NCBI GenBank assembly: GCA_021401465.1
Contig: JADDMT010000101.1
Span: 1-64,000, forward strand
Direction of reading: 5' to 3'
From: Teratosphaeria epicoccoides
Taxonomy: Eukaryota; Ascomycota; Dothideomycetes; Mycosphaerellales; Teratosphaeriaceae
Length of the DNA stretch: 64,000 bases
The notes beneath the pieces are model-generated. The model was given only the letters and a program-made list of their open reading frames with translations. It searched no databases and had not been told where the DNA came from. Shown here piece after piece: positions 1-9,168 of the stretch. Each line of letters starts with the position of its first letter. Within the stretch, counting starts at the first letter, position 1. A program made the translations under genes and the position numbers.

Positions 1-30
1 CCCCCCCCCCCCCCCCCCCCGCGCCCCCCC
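1..30. repeat. Poly-C run at the window edge
   Basis: The window opens with 20 consecutive C, then GCG, then seven more C. This is not a telomeric repeat. It could be a contig edge or sequencing artefact, or a real homopolymer. The neighbouring esterase fragment loses its reading frame as it approaches this run. Confidence 0.8.
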
Positions 31-113
31 CTCCACGCTCCTCCCAATCTCCAATAGTCACACGGCTCCATCCCTCCTTCCTGATCCAATCCATCCATAC
101 ACCCCCACAAACG

Positions 114-914
114 TCATTCTCCACGAAAAGCTACAGTGCGGCCTCTCGAACTCCACCTCCAACTCCACCCAATCATACCTACCTCGTTCCCGACAGCGTC
201 TCCGGTGGCTCCCCCGTTTCGACCCGATCCGCCGTGCTGCGGCTGGCATTGTTGAATAATGCATGTCTGCACCAGAAGCCACTGATCACCTGTCAAGAAA
301 CTGTCGCTGCCTGGCACGCCCGTGATCTGGTAAAAGTGGCTTTCCCACGGTTGCAGGTTGCCGTAGTCTGCAGCCGACGCGCCAGCAATAATGCCGTCAA
401 AGTCTTCAGGAAACAGTTGGACAAATTTAACGCCCTGCACACCGCCAGTAGAGCATCCGACGTAGTATGAATAGGCCGACTTCTTGGTGTAGGCATTCTC
501 GACGACCTGTTTGCGTCCATCAACCGAGGTGGGGCGAGCGCGGTGAGACCAGTCGACAATAGCCTCGTTGTTATTAGCAATCCAAGCACCGTTGAAAGAA
601 GACCCATCGTGGCCGGCATGACAGCCAATGCTGGCGAAACCCGTGCCATCGACGTAAGCCATGTCGATGCAGTGCACATACCCATCGAGACCACCATGGT
701 CAGTGCTCATGGTGCGGCTTTTCCAACTCGAGTCGCCCTTGGACGAGCCTCGATTAGGAGGCCAGATTTCCATGTACGTCTCTGCACCACCGCTCTCGAC
801 ACTGCGCGTCACCTGGCAAAAATCCACGGGAGCCGTGGAATCCGCGGCGCACACCCTACGCTTGACTGATCGATTGGAGGGTCGCTCGTCCGATTGGCCT
901 GGATTCGTGTGCAC
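114..914 (-). CDS. Tannase / feruloyl esterase family protein, partial
   Basis: Fragment of a secreted tannase/feruloyl-esterase (PF07519 type), a family that hydrolyses ester bonds of gallate or hydroxycinnamate esters in plant material. The frame shows GGLDGYVH, GHDGSSFNGAW, the nucleophile elbow GCSTGG (catalytic serine) and the FPEDFDGIIAGASAADY segment, in family order. Full-length members are around 500 residues. Here about 190 residues match, and the frame then loses similarity near base 250 and stops before the catalytic Asp and His region. No ATG opens the frame (it begins at a GTG near 914), so the N-terminus is also missing or spliced. It is either cut by the window edge or a decaying copy. 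The family call is firm, the gene integrity is not. Confidence 0.7.
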   Translation of the reverse strand: MHTNPGQSDERPSNRSVKRRVCAADSTAPVDFCQVTRSVESGGAETYMEIWPPNRGSSKGDSSWKSRTMSTDHGGLDGYVHCIDMAYVDGTGFASIGCHAGHDGSSFNGAWIANNNEAIVDWSHRARPTSVDGRKQVVENAYTKKSAYSYYVGCSTGGVQGVKFVQLFPEDFDGIIAGASAADYGNLQPWESHFYQITGVPGSDSFLTGDQWLLVQTCIIQQCQPQHGGSGRNGGATGDAVGNEVGMIGWSWRWSSRGRTVAFRGE

Positions 915-950
915 GTTTAAGGCGGGACATCCCAGTTCTTACAAAGAGTA

Positions 951-2133
951 ATAGTCGAGCACAGGCTTGCGCAATTAGTCGAAGCCAATGACATGGTTGA
1001 AGGAGAAGGAGGAGACTAAATAGTGACGCCTGGCGCAGGTAATGCGCTATACATGAAGGATAAATGAAAGATTGGTCATGAGGTTAACGGCAGAATTTGG
1101 AATTCGTTGCCACGAGTCGTGCATCTTCCAAGTTTGAGGAAGCAAAGGTTCTCGAGACCACCAATGGTGAAGATATAGAAGGCATTACTCGTTCCAACGA
1201 CTCAAATTCTAGCTCAGGCTATCCGCGGGTCTCTCGGACTGGCACACCTGGGTATGCTTGGAATGCCGGCACTTCCTGTAGTGCTTTCCGCTGGGTTTAT
1301 CCTCTAGAAATCGAGGTCCAACAAGCGATTGGCAAGATCCACGCGCTGAACACAGTCGGCTTCAAGGCTCCATGCGGGTGAGTTGCGATCGTGGCCTCGC
1401 TGTCCGAGAAGAGGTGGGTTTCCCAGAACGGTCATGGGTAGGAGTCCGAGGCCATGGGAGCGATGGCTGGTGTACGCTGCGCTGATGTCCATCCATTGGC
1501 AGGCTATGCAGGCACGACTTACGGTAGAGGGTATAGATGCTAAAGTATATAATGCCAGAATACAATGATAGCACAGATGGGGACTTGTGGTGCGCACGGT
1601 CAAGCAGCCGTGTGGAATTTATACGACGAGCGCTCTGCCAAGTACATGGACGCCGCCGGTTATTATGGCGAAGCTGTGCAATCGGCGTGAGATTGTGCCG
1701 GTACTTATGTTTCGGATGACGCAGCAGACAAGCAGCCAAGGTCTCAAGTATTCCCTCCACCTTCCTATTTTGGACGCATGGAATTGCCACCCGACATTGC
1801 CGCCGTTCTGATTGCGTGGACTGACGCTTCGATATCACGTGGTGACGCTTCCAAATCCGATCTTGCCGTGTCGACAAGACCTTGGAAGCTGCGCCTTCCT
1901 CAGTCTGTCGCTTTCTCGCATCTCCATCGTTTTTGCCGATACTTAGTAAGACATCTCGGAGTAGAAGGCTGTGTGTCTTGGCGCTAAGAGCACGAGGATG
2001 TGAAGAGCCGGCAGTACTTGAGTGGGCGCAAGCCGCTACCTCGACTTTCTCTCGACGGTCAGATCCAGTGGATTTTGGTCGGCTTGGTGTGCGCTCGGGT
2101 TGCGTGCCACTTCTGCTGTGCAGCATCGGCAGC
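951..2133. other. Intergenic region, no supported gene
   Basis: About 1.2 kb between the esterase fragment and the RING ligase. A 290-codon minus-strand frame at 1362-2234 has no recognisable domain and partly lies opposite the first exon of the ligase. I see no supported gene, and this stretch probably holds the ligase promoter. Confidence 0.5.
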
Positions 2134-3892
2134 ATGGAGTGTTGGACACGGCGCTTATGGCTTGCGCTGGCCATGTGGCTCGCCGCGGCGATGGCGCAGA
2201 CCATCACTCCGTCAAATTGGTCAATGGCAGACACAAGTCAGGAAGGAGACGACTATGTCCAACTGTCCATATCCACTGGCCCCGACATGGTGCCCGTGGC
2301 CAGCGTGTACGCATTGACGTCCAAGGGGCGCAACGGCATTCCAGTAATTCAGTCTAAGAAGAACGTAGACGGACATTGAAGCTGATATTCGCCAGGCTCC
2401 GGGTGTGACAGGTATCGCCATACTGACTAACTACACCAATCAGTTGAATCTCAACGGCCGCGATGTTGCTGTCATGTCTTGCGACGCCGCAGCTTACGTC
2501 GGCAACATCGGCGTCATGGATGTCTTTGGCACAGCAATCTCGAATAATGTGACCGGTGTCGTGCTCTACACACAAACCGCAGACTTCTGCAATCTGGAAG
2601 GGTACAGCGGAAGCTTCAGTTGGATATATTCAATGAAAAATCGCACCGATACCGCTAGGCTTCTTGATGGCCTCGGCTCGTACACTCAAAGCGCTGGAGA
2701 AGTCTATTTGACCGTCTCACAAGCAGATGCCAGCTCGACGACGTCAAGCAGTGCTGCGTCCACGACTAGTGCCAGCAATAATTTGCAGCCGAATCCGCTT
2801 GGCCCCAGTCCCACGACAGCTGTTGCTATGGTCATTCTGTATTCAATCACCGGTCTCATCACCGCGCTGTTCTTGGTCATCATCGTTACTGGAGCTGTGC
2901 GAGCGCATCGGCACCCGGAAAGATATGGCCCACGCAATGTCCTGGGACGGCCTAGGCAGAGTAGGGCGAGAGGATTGGCCAGAGCCATGCTTGACACGAT
3001 ACCCATTGTCAAGTTTGGCGAGCGCCAAGAAGAACCGAAGTCTGCTGACGTCGAGCTGGCTGATACTAATGCTCATGCTGGGGCGACGGTTGTTGCAGAG
3101 ACACAGAACTCGACAGATAGTCAGCAAGCGCGGAAGGTACCGGCGGCTACGGCTGACACGGTGCCTGAAAACAACGCGCGTGGTGATGCCTTTGCAGGAC
3201 AAGCTTCCAGCCAGGATGGTGGTATAGCGCCCGCGACGCCTGTGCTTGAGCATGATACCGGAGCAGCACGACAAGTGACGGAATCGGAAGGCTGCAGCAT
3301 CTGCACCGAAGACTTCCAGCGCGGCGAAGACCAACGCGTCCTCCCATGTGACCACCGCTTCCATCCCGCCTGCATCGATCCCTGGCTTCTGAACGTCTCT
3401 GGAACCTGCCCTCTCTGCCGCATTGACCTAAGACCACAAGAATCGCGTCCATCTGCAGAAGGCGAGAACAACGAACAGGCGGGCGAAACTGAGACTGCCC
3501 AAAGTGAACCAGTGCCTCCTCTGGATCGCCGCCGCGAGCGGCAGACGAGCTTACGAGAGAATCTGGTGCGCAGCTGGATGCACAATATGGGGAATTCGGA
3601 GAGGATGACGAGGGAAGAACGGATCTTGGCGCTGAGGGAGTATCGAGGTCGTGCGGCTGCTGCGACGCAGACGCACGAGACGAGGCAGTCTGAGCCTAGA
3701 GAGGGCGCGGAGGTGCCGGAGGCGGAGAGGAGGTTGCGGACGCGACTCAGGAATGCGTTCAGAGTGCGGACGCGGAGGGCGGGACAGGAGGAGCCTGTGG
3801 TCGCTGAAGGTGGTGAAGCAGCTACCGTGCCTGAGGAAGTTCCTGAAACCCTGGCGACGGAGGGCACGTCCAGTGGGCCCTCAGAGCGATAG
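2134..3892 (+). CDS. Transmembrane RING-H2 E3 ubiquitin ligase (PA-TM-RING type)
   Basis: Predicted membrane-bound RING-H2 ubiquitin ligase of the endomembrane system. The start at 2134 gives a hydrophobic signal sequence (WLALAMWLAAAMAQ). A lumenal region follows, then a transmembrane helix encoded near 2815-2900 (MVILYSITGLITALFLVIIV), a cytosolic linker, and a RING-H2 finger encoded near 3290-3425 (CSIC, then CDHRFH, then CPLC). The tail is acidic and arginine-rich and ends with the stop at 3890-3892. The order signal, lumenal part, TM, RING is that of PA-TM-RING ligases, although the lumenal part matches a PA domain only loosely. The two halves are in different frames. They join either by a 31-base GT..AG intron (2365-2395), which keeps phase, or by a one-base frameshift near 2370. 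The RING itself is intact. Confidence 0.8.
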
Positions 3893-4356
3893 TTGACCAT
3901 CTAGGACGTACTGGTGTCAGTTTCGCTTGATTGTGGATGGTCTTGTTACAGCATCGCATGGCGTTTGGATGGCATCTACGACTTGTACGACGAGATTGGA
4001 TGATATGCGATCTAGAAGATTTGTATCAAGACACGCACGTTGATCGCGCGGTGTCATGCAGGGCATGCAGAGCAGTAAAAGTATTCTTTGACTAAAGGTC
4101 CTTGTGACACTTGGGACAGTGCCGAGCCGCGAGATCTGTTAGAGGTCCCCGAGCAATTTACCCGACTCAATGGCGGATCATTCATGTCTCGGCAACACGC
4201 GTCACGGTGACCGAATTCCTCGTATTCAACGTCGCTGCTGACGTGTTGATCTTCAATCCTACCCACCAGGCACGAGTAGAATAGATCCTGCCCCAACACG
4301 TCCACCATTACTACGATCAACACTGCCTACAGCCCAAGACCACGACACAGCCAACA
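3893..4356. other. Intergenic region
   Basis: About 460 bases between the RING ligase and the small secreted protein. No coding or RNA signal recognised. It probably holds the ligase 3' UTR and the promoter of the next gene. Confidence 0.5.
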
Positions 4357-4807
4357 ATGACGCCTACAACACTCTTCATCATCCTCGCGTCCTTCACTGC
4401 AGTTCTGGCTGCTGTAGTCAACGACACACCGGTACGACCTTTCGTGAAACGACCTTATCCCAGCCCTCTTCCTCACGGACACTGACGCCAGTTCCTTTTC
4501 CAGCGCTGTTTCCTCGACAAGGCCGGAGGCGACGGGACGTGCTGGTACAGAATCGGCACTGCGGTTGGCAGGAGGGTGTTGTGTGCTGCGGTAAGTCGAT
4601 GTGAATTGTTGTACACACCAGCTCGAACAAGAATCCCTCTTGCATTTGAGGACTTGGAAGTGGAAGTGGGCTGCTCTGTGAGTCCGAAGACTGACAGCAG
4701 AGGGCGCTCAGTCGCACAATTGCACGAAGGATTTCAATCCGTGCGACCCGGACTCGGAGCTCGAATTCGATAATGGGAAGCTCCAGCCGAGGGCGAAGTG
4801 CCGCTAA
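4357..4807 (+). CDS. Small secreted cysteine-rich protein, 85 aa, three exons
   Basis: Candidate secreted effector-type protein; no family recognised. Exons are 4357-4431, 4504-4590 and 4712-4807, with introns starting GTACGA and GTAAGT and ending CCAG and TCAG. All junctions are in phase 0 and give 85 residues. The N-terminus is a clear signal peptide (MTPTTLFIILASFTAVLA). The mature part has six cysteines (contexts RCF, TCW, LCA, NCT, PCD, KCR), enough for three disulfides. The last residues are KCR before TAA. No single long open frame covers the gene, so simple ORF calling would miss it. It lies between the RING ligase (same strand) and the arrestin-like gene (opposite strand, convergent). 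The splice model is inferred and the function unknown. Confidence 0.65.
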
Positions 4808-5100
4808 CTTGCTCGCTTTTGTGGCTGTGATGGTGGGATTGTGCTGGCGTGGTGGCGGGATCGAGGATGCGCTTGGCTCGGTGAGGATTGGATCCAGTTC
4901 GAGAGGAGGCGATGATCCATTAGTAGGACACACAGCGAACCGTGCTGTGCAAAGAGGTGCCCAGCACATTCAGGTTTTGCTCGCCTGTGCTGTGTATCGG
5001 CCACTTCTTTCTAGATTCAAAAAATCTGCACTGGCTTCAACTCATGTGTACTATGGGTATCAAAGGCCAAAAGTGTGCTCTCATGCCGACACCTCCTCCA

Positions 5101-6493
5101 TCACGCAGCCCCAAAATCCTCAGCAGCCACCTCCGCAGCCTTCTCGTAGTCCGGTGGCGTCTCATACACCGGTAAAGGCTCCCCCGCAGACTCCTGCGGC
5201 ACCCCTGACGTCTTTCCAGCACTCGACGGCCCAGCCACCACCTGCTCGTCCGTCTCAGCCACAGCCTGCACCGGCGGTGCAATGATCAAAGGCCACTTAT
5301 ACTCAATCCTAAAATCCTTCTGCGCAGCCGACACCGTAAAACAAATCGACACCACATACGTCCTCGTGATATTGAATGTCGAGAACGTGCTCGGCAAGCC
5401 TGATACAGGCTTTGTGTCAACGACTCTCGTCCAGTCATTGGCCTTGGAAAATGGAGCTTTGCTGTCTTGCACACCAATCATGCTTATAACGTCCTCGTCG
5501 ATCTCGTCTTCCTCGCAGCTGAAGATGCCTTTCTCCCCTCGTACTCGGGTGAAAGCCTTGATGCGGACGGTGAAGAAGTTGCCCATCGTGATTTCTGGCA
5601 CGATGACGCCAGGCGCTGGGTTGTCTTCATGTTCGATGCGGACTTCGAATGTCAAAGAGCTGCCGAGACAGACGATGTTCGAGCCTTCGGTGATGACTGT
5701 GAAGGTGTACCTGAGGACACTCTGTCAATATTGCTCGATCCATCAATCGTCAGCGGAGAAGATAAGCGCACAGAGGATAATAGTCAGACTTGAACATCGC
5801 TTTCGTCTTCTGCTTGAACCCGCTTGCCCGATCCGCCTCTGGCACCAGATACTCGTTCCGCAACCTAGCCTGGTATCTCCTTGACACGATATGTTCCTGT
5901 GTCATAGCAAGAGAAGGCTGCGAGGCCTTTGGCGGACTGAAATAGACTTGCGCTTCAAAGTCCTTAGTCACATTATGTACATCGACATCAATCCTCGGCA
6001 TGGTCGCCGAAGCCCCAATGCGGTACTCGATAAACGTCTCAAAATGCGTCGAGAAGCCCTGATACTCATACTTGAAACTCGGCGGTAACAGCTGATCCAC
6101 ATCGTCATTCCAGCGTTTATCTGTGGTGAAGTCGTCTCGCGAAAGGTTTCGCTGCACGCTCGCTGGGAAAGTGACCGAGAATGGTATTATGACTTTTGTG
6201 CCTCGTGGGATCTTGATGGCACCCTCATGAACTACAATGGACTGTTGGAAGAGTGGCGCGCGTCCACGATACGTGTGCGTGGTCTTGCCATTCGACTTCC
6301 AGATCTTGGTCTTCGCTCGGCCGTGGAATGACAGCACGAGCTTCAGAGGTCCAAAGAGTTCTTGCTCTAATCGTGCTTTGGGGCCTTGATGCCAGAATAT
6401 GGAGACATTGCCTGTGACCGCGTCCTCAGAGCCGCAGTGCAGATGATTTGGCCGGTCCAGGACCACGCGGAGACTGAGGGAGCCGACAGACAT
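5101..6493 (-). CDS. Arrestin-like (ART-type) trafficking adaptor
   Basis: Arrestin-fold protein of 446 residues in two exons (6493-5772 and 5719-5101; the 52-base intron has donor GTGCGC and acceptor ACAGAG). The N-terminal half (SLSLRVVLDRPNHLHCGSEDAVTGNV onward) reads as the arrestin N-terminal beta-sandwich, with LFGPLKLVLSFHGRAKTKI and a later IPFSVTFP strand. The C-terminal half (YTFTVITEGSNIVCLG, then SSLTFEVRIEH) is the second sandwich. The tail carries PLPVYETPPDYEKA, which contains PPDY, a PPxY motif of the kind that binds WW domains of Rsp5/Nedd4 ubiquitin ligases. In yeast such proteins recruit Rsp5 to plasma-membrane transporters for endocytosis. The cargo cannot be told from sequence. 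The exact splice sites are my best in-phase solution, and a neighbouring acceptor is possible. Confidence 0.75.
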
Positions 6494-7200
6494 GTTGAGA
6501 GCGTGTCAACGGAGGCTGGTGCCGCTCAGAGCGGGCAATCTGGCGCATGTTATAGCGTGTTGTTGGCACTTTATGGCACAGGCCTCGATGCATGCGGCGG
6601 GCGCCAACAGCTCTAGCCTCTCAGCGATACAGCCTAGCCGGTGACTGCGCCTCATCCTACGAAACTGGATGTCATCACAGGAAGCAAGGTGGAACAGCCA
6701 CAGCATTGAGCCTTCTGGGCATCGTGGGTCCTCACGATGTCGCAATGCGACCGGCTGTGTAGGTCGAAGGTGATTTTGAGTCAAGGCTGTTGTGGTTACG
6801 GTGTGTTGATTTATGAAGCTATCTAGGGCCGTTCCGATTTATAGGCAGCGGAATTTACAGATACTACAACATTGAATGCCGGAGGACCGCCAGTGTTTCC
6901 TGGCATGGGTCACTGTCACCGTCCTGTGCCATGCTTTGTGATTTAGAAGATGTGAAGGAAAAGCAGATATGAACAAGGTCAAGAATGTCGATACATGTAC
7001 CAGTGGTGGTACTGAGAAGCCACCCACGGCACAAGCATGCGTCCAGCCTCGGGGGATTGTGGCTGTAGCAGAAGCAACGACAGGAGTAAAGTTCCAACAC
7101 ACGACCTTGCGAGCGAGAGATATGGCGCCTCCCAAATAATCAATCAGGTGATAGAGTGTATCGGTGATCCGGAGTAATTCGCTTCTCCTTCTATTATCAT
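6494..7200. other. Intergenic region
   Basis: About 700 bases upstream of the arrestin-like gene. A 166-codon minus-strand frame at 6839-7339 resembles nothing known to me and lies opposite the start of the ankyrin remnant. No supported gene. Confidence 0.45.
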
Positions 7201-7204
7201 CAAG

Positions 7205-8010
7205 ATAGAGCTTCACTGGAAGTACCTTTTGGATCCACTCGCCCGACTGGACTTTGATGCGGAGGACGATGTTCCCGGCATGTTCGACTATAGGGAACAG
7301 CCCATGGAACACACGTTTCTCGTTAGCAACCTCGAACAAGCGTCCGCCGAAACCAACTTCCCAGCGATTGAATGGACATGAGGGTGTCGTTCAACGCCTC
7401 TTGTCTAATGGCGTCGAAATCTCGGCTGTTCATGTTAGAAGTTCAACGCTCATGCGAGCCAGGGCAATTATCTAGCTCCTGCTACAGTACGGGTGGCCCA
7501 TAAATGCAACCCTCGGCTATTCAGATCCACCAGCACTTGCCTACGTCCGTCTTAGTACTGGTGCCTTGGCATACGCTTACATTGACCATAGATATGCTGT
7601 AGGGGACTCGGAGTTGACTGCATGGTTCTCAGCTCATGTAGCTGATTCAAATGCTTCGTGTCAACTCGACAAGACATCTCTGTCGGCTGCTGTCCAGTAT
7701 GGTCACTTTGACGTAATCCGGATACTGTTCGCGTGTGGTGGAAGCGTTAGGCCACTTGGCGCGACAAACCCGACCGTCTGGCTGTCGTCAAGTATATCAT
7801 ACAGCAAGGTGCACCTATAAACGCGTTGATGTACCATCAGCATCCCGGCTCATTCGGACAGCGCGAGCGATTTGGATTGGGCACACCGTTGCACGATGCT
7901 ATCCAGAGGTAGTCCAGACTCTTTTGGCTCATGATGCAAGTATCCTTGCAAAGGATACCCGAGGACAGGTGCCCTTCAGCGAGCGAAGACGCATGGGCAC
8001 GAGATGATGG
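7205..8010 (+). pseudogene. Decayed ankyrin-repeat gene
   Basis: Remnant of an ankyrin-repeat protein read over several frames. Typical ankyrin helices appear in order on the + strand: GHEGVVQRLLSNGVEISA near 7375-7430, TSLSAAVQYGHFDVIRILFACGGSV near 7675-7750, GTPLHDAIQR near 7878-7910, then EVVQTLLAHDASILAKDTRG near 7907-7970. Just upstream, LDPLARLDFDAEDD and FDYREQPMEHTFLVSNLEQA near 7230-7340 read like a coding lead-in. Stops and frame changes separate the pieces, and no intron set joins them cleanly. Ankyrin proteins bind partners and have many roles, so no function can be assigned. It is convergent with the DUF3638-like remnant. Confidence 0.6.
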
Positions 8011-8039
8011 CAAGATTGTTACGCCCCTCTACGCGCTAA

Positions 8040-8665
8040 CCGCCGGCTCCTACTTCCCTTTCATGTCTCGAGCGTGTACCTTTCAGGTCGAGAATAGCGT
8101 CTCGAGCGCTGGCGCGCTCGCAAGCACCGGACGATAGCGGCTCTCGAGGTTGCGAGTCTTGTCTTCGAGGAAAGGTGAGGCGTGGCTTGCATCCATGCAG
8201 CGCGAGCACGCGTTCCACAGCGTTTGTTGACGATAAAATGCTCCGTCGAATGCCCTCTTGGCTCTCCAATATATCGTCCACTCTAGTACGTCTGAGACGG
8301 TAAGAGCGCTCTGGCGGGGCTTGGATGTGCATTTCCGTATTCTGGTCTAAATCTCCTCAGAAACGATGAATTCAACGGTTTGACCCTATCACCAAACGAT
8401 CTCTCGCAGTCCGAGACCTCAAGTCACCGCGGCGCGATACTCGATCTGCGACACGAGACCGGTGCCCCTAGTGTGAGCCACATCAAGAAACACGAGACAG
8501 CCGTCCAAGCGTGTGGCGAAAGGCAACGCCTGCAGGTGCTCCACGTAAATTCCTCGATCCAAGACGACCAACTCGTCATACTCGTCGAAGAAGATCGCCG
8601 CCTCGAGCGGGTCTGGCTGGTGTTTCTGAAGCCAGACACGAGCCCTCTCTTCACTCTTCAGGTTT
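8040..8665 (-). pseudogene. Decayed fragment of a DUF3638/DUF3645-type large fungal protein
   Basis: On the minus strand, from about 8660 down, the frame reads EAAIFFDEYDELVVLDRG, LQALPFATRLDGCLVFLDVAHTRGTG and YRAAVTLGLGLRDRLV. This corresponds to the conserved C-terminal core of the very large (about 3,000-residue) fungal proteins carrying DUF3638 and DUF3645, where I recall FFDxxDELxVLDR, an LDEAHTRGT box and YRAAVTLG. A stop follows near 8375. Similarity resumes in another frame near 8330-8240 with VSDVLEW and ESQEGIRRSI, also from that family. Only about 200 of 3,000 residues remain, and the LDEAHTRG box reads LDVAHTRG here. The family call rests on memory of the motif, not on a search. 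Confidence 0.55.
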
Positions 8666-8669
8666 TACC

Positions 8670-9168
8670 GTGATTCACGCACCAAAAATTAGAATCCCAC
8701 CGGCGAGGAGGCCGCGTACTTGTAGCAGGAGCACTGTATACAGAACGAGAAACGGTCTGGCCCGTCGTCCTTCACTGACGTAATCTCAGCATCGCTCAGG
8801 TTCCATTTGGTAAGATTCGTAAAGATCGCCTGGACTGGGGCGCCGAAGAGCATTCAGAGCGGGACCAGAAGATACGACGCGCTCCCTCCAAGAATTGCTA
8901 AGAGTGCTCCAAAAAGTCCTGCTGAGCCGCTGAAGAAGGAACTCGATCACCACGCGAGGGCTCTGACCAACCATTTCCGCCAAAGCCGAAGGGTGCGCCC
9001 ATCAGAACTGCCACTCGCGAGTCATTTGAAGCGTAAAGCAGAACGACTCACACATCCTTAATTGCCTTCGACGTCTTTCGCTGTTGGACTCTAGTCTACT
9101 ATCACATGCCTCTCGCTAAGAACGCCAATCAGAAAGGATAACAATATTTGCCTCTCCAAGCACACCTT
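8670..9168. other. Degenerate stretch between the DUF3638-like remnant and the esterase gene
   Basis: Broken minus-strand frames (for example FTNLTKWNLSDAEITSV near 8790-8840) look protein-like but are interrupted. They may be more of the same decayed gene. No intact gene seen. Confidence 0.35.

Noticed and set aside
1362..2234. 290-codon minus-strand frame
   Set aside because: No domain or signal peptide; low-complexity Arg/Ser/His composition, and it overlaps the opposite-strand first exon of the RING ligase.
3121..3900. 259-codon minus-strand frame
   Set aside because: Exact shadow of the Arg- and Glu-rich RING ligase tail on the other strand.
4773..5285. 170-codon proline-rich plus-strand frame
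   Set aside because: Its C-terminal part lies opposite the arrestin-like C-terminal exon; the proline/glutamine content comes from that exon's reverse complement.
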